A stretch of DNA of 64,000 bases from NCBI GenBank assembly GCA_947561395.2, contig OX387182.1, forward strand, positions 53,157,283 to 53,221,282, given 5' to 3'. Shown here one piece after another: positions 11,460-21,274 of this stretch (its first letter is position 1; each line of letters opens with the position of its first letter). The translations under genes were made by a program, and so were the position numbers. The DNA is from Buxus sempervirens (lineage: Eukaryota > Streptophyta > Magnoliopsida > Buxales > Buxaceae). Below the pieces are notes generated by a model. It was not told where the DNA came from and made no database searches. It saw only the letters and a list, made by a program, of their open reading frames with translations.

Positions 11460-13813
11460 TGTAACGCCCCGAACCCGGGTCAGTGCAAACCGGCACCCGA
11501 CCCGAACCCGGTTCGCTACTGTAACAACCCGAATTTAGTTCAACAACCAAATCCGAGGTGTTACTGGCCCATATCAATTACAACATCAATAACATACCAG
11601 ACCAAGGAAGTAAATCCAATCCATATATTAAACTAATCAGAGTGCGGAAACAAGTATGTGCGGAAGTGTAGATCAAAATCCTCAAACAAGCATAAAGCTT
11701 GACCATCAGTCAGTAATATCAAAGTCTGGTAGAATGAACTGGTTACTAACTCTCTCTTGTCTCTCTCATACATCAAATCCAATAAATGATAATAACCAAT
11801 AAAAATGCTAAGTCTATAACATCAATCCACCTCAGACAAGGTCTGGATAATAATAATCCTCCGGCGAATACTCGGCTATCTCTCCCTGGAAGTCTAAGAG
11901 ATCCCCCTCTCGCGTATCAGCTGAAAAAAATGAAATAGAAGTAGGGTGAGATACGAATATCCCAGTAGGTAACACATGCATGATTAAACAGTTAATATAA
12001 GCAAAGTAGCATTTCATGCACGATTAAGCAATATCGACAAATCAGGCTCGCATAATCATTTATACCATTCGTGAACACAAAACAGTTTGATAACATTTCT
12101 AGAAATGATTTTCAGCAAGTTTTAATATAAGAACTCAATAGCCAAATCAATAGTATAATCCAAGTATTGCCAGGATGTACTAAGCAGTCACATCCAACCA
12201 ATATCCCAATCACATGCATCCCGCACGTGCACAATAGTAATCATATCAAGTGTTATGTTTTCAGTGTCATTGTAAGACTCACAAAGTTAGACAAACCTTT
12301 TGAGATGATTCTCAACCAATTGCTATACCACCGTGCGACTTTGGAGCGATGCTACTAATGATACTCAAGCCCCATGCAGCGCAGCTTAGACAAGAGCCGT
12401 AGTCACCGACTTATTGCACACGTACCCATCAAAGTTGGTATGTACCACCAGCATGCAGCACCAGAATCAATACATGGAGGTGGTTGCTTATCCACATGTA
12501 TAGGGAATCACCAGCGGCTCACCGGGGTGTCCCTCCAAACATAGGACCTTCCCAGACAAACTAACTTGCAAAGGAAGCGCGTCGCATATAGGAGTAACTC
12601 AACCCAAATGACATATCCCTCAGCTATCTAGCTACGACTATGGATCCATAACCAGCTATGCCCACTAGACTCCAAAATTCCTTAAAGTATCATAATTCTA
12701 TAAGGGTTGGTGCCTAGCGGCATATAATGGTTATATCTGTACATTCACTTCATTATTCCGTCATTCGGATTCTGAATTCTCTTTATAATGTCTTATGATT
12801 TATAATGTCATTTAGAAGTGTTTAGATAATCAAAGAGTAGTTAGGCTTTTCCAAAATCAAATTTCTCATATACCTTCAAAACTTGGCAACTAATGTCCTA
12901 AATATCTCCCTAATTTGTTTTTTTGTAAAACAGGGGTTTAGGTAGTTTATTTTGGTCTTAAAGTACCTTAATTAATCATTAAAATTGTCTAAAAATAGTT
13001 TAGAATTGAATTAGGTTCGAAATTATGAAAAATTGGAAATTCTGCTGAGAGCGCCTGGGATCGCTCAGGATCGCTCCGGGCGGTCATCAGTCGGCGGTAG
13101 TGCAATTTCGAGCGCCCACGGTCCGTCGTCCCGCGGTCCACGGCGTCCTCAAATATTTAACCAGCGCCTAAGATCGCCGATGAGCGCCTCGCACAGTCGA
13201 GGTCGGCGGTCTCACCAAATCGAACAGAAACAGTTCTAAATCACGATTTTTCTCGTCTAAACTCATTCTAATGTATTTATAACATGCTTAGCTAACTAAA
13301 TACAACTTTACATATCATAGAAACATGCGTTTGCGATTAAACAGAGATAAATCCGAATTTAAAACCAAACGGTGTCACCTACCTCTTGAACGAAGGTTCC
13401 TCTTCCTCACTTCTCTCAACCACGCTTCTCTATCACCCAGCAACACTCTGGAAGATGAAGAACTCCAAAAACCCAAGCTTTTCTTCTTCCCCTTCTTCTT
13501 CTTCTCCTTCGGTCGCTTGTCGCTTGCGGCTGATCAATACGAGCGAGAATACACGTGTATAAATTTAGGTTATTAAACTAATACTTATACTCACTTATCC
13601 CATGTGTCTCACCTATACCAAATTCCATACACATGCCCAATCAGAATACATACCTTGATATCTCATGATCGGACGGTCAGATCTGCGTCTAATTCTGGAT
13701 CTCCGCTAAGTTGATCACCCCCTACAATATTAAAATTTTTCTATCAATCATAACTCTGGGTAATATTATTTACTAATTTAATTTATTATTTAAGGGAAAT
13801 TCGGGGTTTTACA
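11460..13813. mobile_element. Solo LTR of a second LTR-retrotransposon family, nested in the Tat solo LTR
   Basis: It starts TGTAACGCCCCG and ends GGGGTTTTACA, with the 5-bp duplication GAAAG at 11455-11459 and 13814-13818. The host LTR reads continuously across the insertion once 2359 bp are removed. The palindromic TGTAAC...CCCG/CGGGG...TTACA ends and the size of 2354 bp resemble LTRs of Tekay/Del-type chromoviruses, but I assign this only from the ends. No coding sequence is present. A GC-rich patch with repeated GAGCGCC-like words lies at about 13040-13220; the rest is AT-rich. Confidence 0.88.
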
Positions 13814-13864
13814 GAAAGTGCACCCGGTGTGCGATCTAGGATCCAGGATTTTTAGGTGCGCACA

Positions 13865-13882
13865 CCTGGGAAGGACAACCAG
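13865..13882 (-). promoter_or_regulatory. Possible 3' splice site just upstream of gag
   Basis: On the minus strand TTGTCCTTCCCAG, a pyrimidine-rich run ending in AG, precedes the start of gag; the AG falls in the CCTGG/CCAGG duplicated by the solo LTR insertion. With the conserved donor in the LTR at 19361-19362 this would allow a spliced RNA that skips ORF1. Inference from sequence only. Confidence 0.4.
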
Positions 13883-13999
13883 TGGATATTAGTACAACTT
13901 ATATTAAAGGCATAATGCATGGTTATTGATATATTCTAACTGAAAAGAAGGATCAAGGATTAATTTGTTTGAAATATTTTGAAAATGATAGGGATTCTT

Positions 14000-15175
14000 A
14001 AGCTGGATCTATTTTAGCCAAACGGCCGGGAGAGAGAACCCAATTTTCTTGATCTGTTTTAGCCAAACGGCTGGGAAAGGGAATCCTAGACTGATCTATT
14101 TTAACCAAAAGGTTGGGGGAGAGAACCCGGTTTAGATTGGTCTGTTTTTGCCAAACGGCTGGGAAAGGGAACCCGAGACTGATCTCTTTTAACCAAACGG
14201 TTGGGAAAGAGAACCCGGTTTAGACTTGGGTTGAGCTCAGAATCACAAAGTTGGATTATGTTGAGTCTCCGCAGGGGATGAGCTAAACAGCAACATCCAG
14301 GTGTACCTTAACCAATTTTCAGTTTAATCTCTGATGGTTTTAGCACCTAACTTCGGCTAGTAGTTTCCGGGCGTGTCTTAGCTAGTCGTTGGTTTAATCA
14401 CCATTGACTTTGACGCCTCACAACGGGGAAGGCTATGCCAGGACGATCTTCCACCAATTTTCTGACTTAATTGCCAGTGGCTTCAGTGCCCCAAGAGTTC
14501 GGCTAGGGATACCCGAGCGTACCTCAGTCGTTAGCTTAATTGCTTGACCTTGGTGCCACACAACGGGGTATGCTATGCCAGGACGATCCTTTGCCAATTT
14601 TCTGGTTTAAACACCAGTGGCATTGGTGCCCCATAGGCTGACCGTATGATCTTTTAAATCAGACGGGTGTGATCTGAGCTCAAGGGATTGGGTGTTCTTT
14701 ATTCAGAACCCTGGGGTTGAGATTTAAACTTGAAATTTGAAAGTTTGAGGGTTGATTGGGATGGGGTGTTCTTTATTCAGAACCCCTGAGTTAAAAAGAC
14801 TCTTTTTGGCAAGTTCTTTATTCAGATTGCCTGAAGATTTTGAGTTGTGTGTTCTTTATCCCGAACCCTTAAAGATTGAAATTAATAATTTCTGAAAATT
14901 GGGTGTTCTTTATTCAGAATCCATGGATTTAAGATTTAAAATTGAAATTGATGATTGGTTGTTCTTTATTCAGAACCCTGAAAATTGGGTGTTCTTTATT
15001 CCGAACCCTTAAAGATAATTTCTGAAGATTGGGTGTTCTTTATTCAGAACCCATGGGTTTAAAGATTTAGAAAATTTGGCGAGTTCTTTATTCAGATCAC
15101 CTGAAAAGCTTTTAAGTTGGTTACAAGAAAAAGATTTTAACAATTTGGCGAGTTCTTTACTCAGATCGCCTGAAA
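14000..15175. repeat. Three adjacent minisatellite arrays between ORF1 and gag
   Basis: Array one (about 14000-14240) has about five units built on TTTTAGCCAAACGGCTGGGA. Array two (about 14260-14640) has two to three units of roughly 145 bp marked by CACAACGGGG, CTATGCCAGGACGATC and CCAATTTTCTG. Array three (about 14690-15170) has about ten copies of a unit around GTGTTCTTTATTCAGAACCC with variable spacing. All lie in the spacer between ORF1 and gag of the minus-strand Tat element. Untranslated regions of Tat elements are known to generate tandem repeats. Confidence 0.8.
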
Positions 15176-15323
15176 ATTTTGAAATTGATGGATTGGAGCC
15201 AGATAACTTGAAAAGGACTTCAAGGATGTCTTAATTGACTTCACAGATTCATGAAAAGAGAAGTACAATGCCAGAATTTAGAACAAGTAATTACATGATT
15301 AACAAAAACATCAAACCCAGAGT

Positions 15324-16757
15324 CTAGCTAGGTTGGTCATCATCATAATGAGAGGACACGTCTCGCCTTCTTAAGACACGCAGAAGTTTATTCCGCAGAC
15401 GTCGGTCCTCTTTTGCGCGTCTGCGCATGGTGTCAAGTTGCTGCTGAAGGGCCTCATTGGCCTGCCTGTTTTTACGCTCGGAGTCCACGTATGCACGATG
15501 GATCCGAGAATGAGATTCCCGTAGTTCGGCCACCCTATCCCTGTATGTATCAGGGGGCGGAACTGGGATATCGTCAGAGGTGACGATATGGAGAGGTGGT
15601 GGGCTGTCTAGGCCAGTTTCTCGAGCAATCCATTGTTTGTAATTACGAACGTCGGATGCAGTGAAAATGTCCTCTTGGAGTATGTGCACGTGTTGCCATT
15701 CCTTCACCAATTTTTTCTTCAATTCCCATGTAAGTGGGCCAGTTAATCCTTCCGCCTCATCCTTGATCGGTATTCCCTGAGACTTCCCAAACTGTCTCAG
15801 AATTCGAACCGGATAGTATGGCATGGCATGGGTCAGGCCTATCAAGGCTAGGCAATGTCTCTTCCTGAAAGCTATGACGGGGGTATATGCTTGGTCGAAT
15901 GTGCCTCCCCATCGTATATCAGTTTCTCCTTTCAGTTGGACAAAGTGGTCAAACCAGTCCTCTCTAGAGGGTCAGTCTGGTCTAATCTCTCTTAGGGCCA
16001 TCAAAGTGACATTGTCACGGACGTACCCATAACGTGGGCTGACAGGTTCAGCAACCATCAGGTGATCTTGAAGCCAAATGTGTAGGAGAGGAGCGCATCC
16101 CTGAAACCTCCTAGTTCCGTTCTTGGTCATGGTCAAGGCATGGTATAGCTGAGCAAGAATTAGTGGCGCAATTCGGAATTTCACTTGGAGTTGGTCTACA
16201 ATTTCCATGAGGGCCAAATTAATGGTGTCTCCCCCAGTAGGAAAGAAAAGCTGTGACAGAACCACGAGGGTGAAGGTGTCCCACCAAACACGGGGTCTTT
16301 CCTGCTTTTTGTCCCTTATCCTTTCAGCAAGGAAGGTTTTAGAGACCCGCATGAATGCTTGGTCACTTCCCAAAGTCTGGAATTCTCCTCTGGGTAGGCC
16401 AAAGAAAGTACAAGCTTCATTCTTGTAGCTATCTTTGAGGTTTGGCCTGGCTGGTTCTCCATGGTCACGGAACCGGAGGAATAATTCAAATTCTTCAATT
16501 GTAGGGGTAAGCTCATTAGTCCCAAACCTAAAGAGGGAAAATTGGGGATCCCAGAAAGGTAGGGCTGCCTGAATCATGTCCCAATTAATGGGCACATTTA
16601 ACAGGGACAGAGTTTGTCCCATGTGGTATTTTTGCTCTCATTCAATTTGCTCATCTCCTTGCAGTTGCCTTGTCCAAGAACGGATCCAAGGGGTATCAAA
16701 GGCGCACTTCTCTATCCTGGGGAAGCGAACTCTCTCAGTCGAGGATGAAGATGCCAT
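15324..16757 (-). pseudogene. ORF1 of the Tat element, DUF7745/plant-mobile-domain-like
   Basis: One minus-strand frame of 477 codons runs from ATG at 16757 to a stop at 15324, broken by two in-frame TGA codons (16638-16640 and 15972-15974). Residues from about 50 on (WDMIQAALPFWDPQFSLFRFG, LTPTIEEFELFL) match the plant domain of unknown function annotated DUF7745, which occurs in ORF1 of Ogre/Tat elements upstream of gag. The C-terminal third is charged and likely coiled coil (HSRIHRAYVDSERKNRQANE onward). Both TGA codons could derive from CGA by deamination of methylated C. Its function in retrotransposition is unknown. It sits between the primer site and gag. Confidence 0.8.
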
Positions 16758-18049
16758 GCCGACTATCAGGTTGAAATTCCAAGTCAATTTAGTGTTTTCC
16801 ACCAAAAATTCTAAATTAGTCTAAGGCATGCAACAGGAAATGCAAAAATTAAATCAATGCCTAAGCAATTTATGCAATTATTAATCCCAAGAATTAAATT
16901 CAAGCACTCAAGTTATGTGTTTTTAAGGGTTATGTCCTTTGAAATCACATTCAGGTCTTAATCGGCCCTTTCTTTCATCTGATCTTTCATTTGGTCTTTC
17001 ATCTGCTCTTTCATCTGCCTCTGATATTGGACTGAAAACAATATTTACAACTTGCCATCGAAGTTTAAAAAATAAATCTGCAAAGAGAATCACCTTTAGG
17101 GTTGTTGAGAACCCAAAAGGAGGGTACAAATTCACTACTCAGCAGGTGGGCTGAAATCCTATCTCTAGGTTTTTTCTGCCTTTATTTTGACCCATTTCTG
17201 TCTGATCTGGCCGGCTTTCATCTGAACCAAGACCGACTTGGATGCACGGATTAAATCGGGTTAATTTAGTTAAGACAAACAAAGGCGGGGGTTAGTGTCC
17301 CAGATTGTTTTTACCCATTTTTGTTCATTCATGTTCATGCTCACATTAGAGTTTATCAGAAGTAATAGGTGGGGAAGGATACCCAGCCCGAGGCACCTGC
17401 CTGCAAGGGTCTGAGCCAAGTACTAGACCCTTCGCGTACCATGGCAAGAAACCAATGACGCTTGAAGAGTCCAAAAACCTGGGGAGATGGGTTTACCCTG
17501 ATTTCCCCAGCAAGCCACGGGAGCGTAGGGCTAATACCATCCCAAAAGTAAGTTTCTCGATTGAAGAAGGGTGGCTGCTTGAGAGATCTAGGTTTTGGTT
17601 AAGAAAAGCATTCACAAGGTGTAGACATTCAGTTCGGATCATTCATGCAGACTCCCTCGTGCATGTTACCCCACGCAGTTAAAAAAAATTCATTCACGGT
17701 GTAGTGAGGTGCTTGTATATGCATTGGGGTCAAGTGCTGTGTCTGCTCGGGTGATCCTTGGATAATGGGTTGATCAAGGGTTCCTTAATGTCACTTTTAT
17801 AGTGAGAATACAGAACAATATGCGATACAATGTCTGGGTGGATCCCCAGCTAAGTGGAGGGTCACAGGGAACCGTTTAAATTCCACTTTCCTTAGGCAAT
17901 TATCTCGTCCTTATGACAGGATCCCCCAATATCATGTAATCACATAAGTTCTGCAAACCACTAAACTTGGACAAGAAGTACTTCCTAAACCTGCTTATAT
18001 CCACCTAGTTGACTCATTTGTTAACCAGGGTCCAGCTGGGTCGAGGGTC
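16758..18049 (-). other. 5' leader of the Tat element between the primer-binding site and ORF1
   Basis: No coding sequence is supported. The stretch contains a short repeat of TCTTTCATCTG-type words (about 16970-17020). It belongs to the minus-strand element because it joins the primer site to ORF1. Confidence 0.6.
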
Positions 18050-18067
18050 TCCCCAGCAGAGTCGCCA
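18050..18067 (-). other. Primer-binding site, tRNA-Arg type
   Basis: The minus strand reads TGGCGACTCTGCTGGGGA three bases (GCT) after the LTR end. It is complementary, with about two mismatches, to the 3' end of a plant tRNA-Arg including CCA, as reported for Ogre-type elements. It fixes the LTR polarity and shows that the LTR at 18071-20460 is a 5' LTR read on the minus strand. Confidence 0.82.
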
Positions 18068-19662
18068 AGCTGTGCGCACCTAAACCTGGGCCTAGATCGC
18101 ACACCGGGCGCACTTTTTGTGCGTGCCATGGGATTTTTGGAGTCGCCACTGCCTGAGAGTGCAGGCAGACACGGTTTTGCCCTATCCGGGTCTAAGTTTG
18201 GTCTGCGGCTTTTCAGAGTTCTAGCTAAGTCCTCGGTTACGTCCGGGGAAGCCCTAAGACATCCCGGCCCGCCCCGTCGGTTTGACGGATCCCTCTGGTC
18301 TCCCCGGTTTTTTAGTCAAGTTCACCCTTCCTAGACCAGCATGCTGCCTTGTTAGGTCTAGCGGGGCCCTCTGGATGTGTGGGTCTCTTTTGGTTTTGAT
18401 TTTATCTATTTATTTAATGGAGTGGGTCGGACCCGGGTCCTGTTGGAAGACCCGTGGGCTGCCATGGTCGGGCCTTGGGCCCGGTAGGGTTATTGGGTAA
18501 CCCCTCTTTGGTTATTTAAATTTTATTTATTTACATTCTTTACTTGGGCTTGATGGGCTTGGATTTGGCCCATTAGCCAAGGGTCAAGGGGCCTGGGCCT
18601 GTTTATTAAAAACAGGCCTGGTATAGGCCAGTCTAAGGTGGGCCCCACAAGTGGGTCCAGGGTGATCTTGGTGGGCCCATCTAGGCCCAAAATGTATATG
18701 AGATTGGTTCAAGCAAGTTCAGGCCGGATCAAGTCCAACCGGACCGAAAATTAAGTTTTTTACATTATTTTTATATCTGCCCGTATTTGTTATACAGGCT
18801 GCCGCTGCCCGTAAATGAAATCCGGTTCCGCCTTGCCCGTGAAGCAAACACGGTCCAGCCCGGACCGCTCTGAGTTTACGGGCACCTTCAGTTTTGCATT
18901 TTTGGCGCCGATTCTTCTCAGAATCCGTTCCGTGGCCTTCTCAGGTATTCTGGCAGCTTCAGAAAGGATTGCAGGTTCTTCCAGGGGCTTCATTTGCCTC
19001 ATTTGGCTCAAATGACCATTCTATTCTTTTCTTTTTAGTTCTTGGAGGAGATCACCTTTCCCTTTGATTGTTCATAGCCGGTTTCTAGGGGAAAAGAGAG
19101 GAATTTACAGGGCTTAGGAATCTTCTTTAAAGAATTCCACTCCTTCCATGCGAAAAACATATATCTCAAGTCAATAAAAGTGTTCTTAGAACACTTCCTT
19201 TTTTTTTTTCTTTCCTTTTTGGCTTATGACCATCTTTTTAGAACTTGACTTAATGCTATCAACAACAACCAGGTTAGTGATATCAAAACGAAATAATCAA
19301 AGGAAGGTGGAGAAAGCTTGAAATGATAACTTTGATCATATTAGAAAATGTAATATACTTACAATGCTAGTGATGATTTCTCCGACAAATCCGGCAGCAC
19401 TTCCGCGTCCTCCAGGAATTCTTAAAATGGTATGGAAAGGGTTTGGTTAGGTTCTTCAATCCAAGAAGATGAAAGGTCAAAATTTAGGCAAGGTTTTGGG
19501 TGTTTGGGCATGGTTTTGGGACATAGGGGCAATTTGGGCATTAAAAAGGTTTGGGGTGGTGGAGTGGTGGCATGATGGCAGGGTTCGGCCGTGGGTAGCT
19601 TCAGGAGGGCAGGGGTTATGGCCAGAGGAGAGGGCTTGTCCAAATGAGGGGGATGGCCTCTC

Positions 19663-19670
19663 TATTTATA
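19663..19670 (-). promoter_or_regulatory. TATA box of the Tat 5' LTR
   Basis: The minus strand reads GCCTATAAATAGAGAGG, almost the same context as the TATA box of the solo LTR at 10003. The nearest palindrome begins 14 bp upstream. Confidence 0.85.
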
Positions 19671-19683
19671 GGCAAAATTTTCG

Positions 19684-19899
19684 TGCCCGTATTTGAAGTA
19701 CGGGTATGCCTTGCCCGTACTTCAAGTACGGGCGTGCCTTGTCCGTAATTTAAGTACGGGCGAAAAACGCACATTTTCAAATCTCGCAGAATCGGTCGTA
19801 TGGGATGCGTGTCCCGCCGTACAGCGACGCGTGTCTTCTTCCAGAAGCTTGCCCGTATTTGAAATACGGGCATGCCCTGCCCGTAATTGAAATACGGTT
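19684..19899. repeat. Five palindromes upstream of the TATA box in the Tat 5' LTR (arm set 2)
   Basis: Units lie at 19684-19704, 19713-19733, 19741-19761, 19851-19871 and 19879-19899, with arms GCCCGTACTT and AAGTACGGGC (variants in the inner bases). The layout, three units next to the TATA box, a spacer with an ACGCGTGTC word, then two more, equals that of the solo LTR at 9166, but every unit has different outer arm bases from that LTR. Confidence 0.9.
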
Positions 19900-20834
19900 C
19901 AGCACGTTTTTAAAATATTTGGATTTTAAACCTTTATTCAATTCGATTTTTTACAAGATTTCGTTTGATTTTACCGATTATTTTATTAAAAAGCGAGATT
20001 CTCTTTATTAAAATATTAATAAACACTTTTATTTTATTTATTTTATTGGTTCATTCCATTTTTTGCTGCCTTTTTGCCACATGGGCAGTTTTTCTGAAAT
20101 TTCAACTGCTCATAACTTCTTCGTCCGGTGTCCGATTTCAGCAAACTTAGTGTAGTTGGAACCGGCTCGGAACCACCTATCTTCTGGGATCAAGTTTGGC
20201 AGCTGAATTGGGGGCGAACAAAAAGTCAACTTTTTGCTCCCCAAAAGTTTGACCAGCTCATAACTTCCTCATCCGGACCCCGATTCCAGCAAACTCAGTT
20301 GCGTTGGAATCATGTCAAAATAATCTTTTTAATGAGATAAAGTTTGATGGCCAAATTTACTTGAATCAAAAAGTCAATTTTTTGACCCCCTCAGGGTTTG
20401 ACTTTTAGTTTGACTTTTCATTTTTGTTCATTTTGGGGGTGCAAAAATCAGGTGCTAACACTTTGCATTGGGTTTGAGATACTTAACCCATTTGAATCCA
20501 AAACCGTAAAGGAAAAGGCCCGAATTCAATCTTTTGTGCAAAGTCAAACTTTTTCCAGTTGAATTTTGTTGACTTTTGACCCCAGAAAATGAAATATTTT
20601 TTAAAGCCAGATTTTAAGATAATTTTTCCTGGTAATCAAGTTTTTAGCCATGTTATTGCATAAAAGAATTTTTTGAGATTTTAAATCTTGACGAATACCT
20701 TAGTTTTAACATGTTGAATCTTTTTACCGGACCTGAAAAATCGGAATTTTGCCTAGAACTGGAAAGTTGACTTTTTATTCACTTGGAATTTGGGTCTGGA
20801 ACTATTTTTAATGGATTCAAATGGGGGGTGTTTG

Positions 20835-21258
20835 CTTATTTACATGTAATATCTTAGGTAAATGGAGATTAAAAAATACGAGGACATTTACTTAAACGAT
20901 ATTACATGTAAATAAGTATTGCCTGTGTTAAAATTCGGAAAAAAAGCTTTTTTCCTTGTATCCGGCAACTCAGGCCGGATACAAGTGTTTTTCTTTGTAT
21001 ACGATGGAACATGCCGGATACAAGCAGACCTCATTGTATCTGGCCTCATATGCCGGATACATTAAGGCCCTTGTGTATCCAGCCTGATATGTCGGATACA
21101 TAAGTTTTGCTCAAAATTAGGGTTTTCCGAGAGATTTCATCTTTTACCATCATGTCCTTCATTAAATGAGGTGAAATCTCGGAAATAGCCTTAGGGTTAA
21201 GGTTGGTGGCCTATAGACATTATGTTGTGTCTACCATTCTCACCAACCCTAACCCTAG
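20835..21258. repeat. Hairpins and a 39-bp palindrome array in the U3 of the truncated LTR
   Basis: In order: an imperfect inverted repeat of about 30 bp arms (20835-20864 with 20885-20916, CTTATTTACATGTAATATC); four 25-bp palindromes at 20958, 20997, 21036 and 21075, exactly 39 bp apart, with arms like GTATCCGGC and CCGGATAC; an inverted repeat CCGAGAGATTTCA/TGAAATCTCGG (21127-21182); and a longer one (21191-21219 with about 21228-21258, based on TTAGGGTTAAGGTTGGTG). The TATA box follows 9 bp later. Confidence 0.85.
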
Positions 21259-21266
21259 CCTTTACC

Positions 21267-21274
21267 TATAAATA
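21267..21274 (+). promoter_or_regulatory. TATA box of the truncated LTR
   Basis: ACCTATAAATAGGAGG directly follows the third hairpin and precedes a plausible transcript start and a strong splice donor. It supports the plus orientation of this LTR. Confidence 0.8.

Larger units (their letters stand above)
9166..13864 (+). mobile_element. Solo LTR of a Tat-type element, itself interrupted by another solo LTR
   Basis: It begins TGTAGACACC and ends GGTGCGCACA, flanked by the 5-bp target duplication CCTGG (9161-9165 and 13865-13869). With the nested insert removed it is about 2.34 kb, close to the 2.39 kb LTR at 18071-20460, which it matches in inverse orientation along its length. The plus polarity follows from that LTR's primer site and from its own TATA box. 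No primer site or internal region adjoins it, so it is a solo LTR left by LTR-LTR recombination. It lies at the 5' edge of gag in the host element. Confidence 0.9.
1..20460 (-). mobile_element. Tat-lineage Ty3/gypsy retrotransposon, internally inverted and carrying nested solo LTRs
   Basis: The minus strand reads LTR (18071-20460), primer-binding site, ORF1 with a DUF7745-like region, a repeat-rich spacer and N-terminal gag, which stops near 8456. Position 1 to about 8455 then carries, on the plus strand, C-terminal gag, protease, RT, RNase H, a second RNase H and integrase, followed by a 3' untranslated region. The duplicated RNase H is a known hallmark of the Tat clade (Ogre, Retand and relatives). 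The gag halves complement each other, so I infer one element with an inverted gag-pol block. The far LTR would lie left of the window. All coding parts carry stops or frameshifts, so this copy looks inactive. The alternative is two separate truncated Tat elements abutting head to head at about 8455. Confidence 0.72.
18071..20460 (-). mobile_element. 5' LTR of the Tat element
   Basis: On the minus strand it begins TGTTAGCACCTG at 20460 and ends AGGTGCGCACA at 18071, 2390 bp. It carries a TATA box at 19663-19670, five upstream palindromes (19684-19899), a splice-donor-like GTAAGTAT 308 bp after the TATA box (19361-19362) and several palindrome-like units at about 18781-18883. A TGGCGACTCC word occurs at 18139-18148, 68-77 bp inside its 3' end. 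Flanking bases at 20461-20465 are CTTTG, the candidate target duplication. Confidence 0.88.

Noticed and set aside
11193-11538. Open frames in the GC-rich part of the solo LTR
   Set aside because: They lie in LTR sequence that is homologous to other LTRs; the frames are not conserved between LTR copies.
14690-15175. CRISPR-like array
   Set aside because: Repeats are degenerate with irregular spacers, and the setting is a plant retrotransposon spacer.
9166-20460. Reading 9166-13864 and 18071-20460 as the two LTRs of one element
   Set aside because: They are in opposite orientation, and the first has its own CCTGG target duplication, so it is an independent solo LTR.
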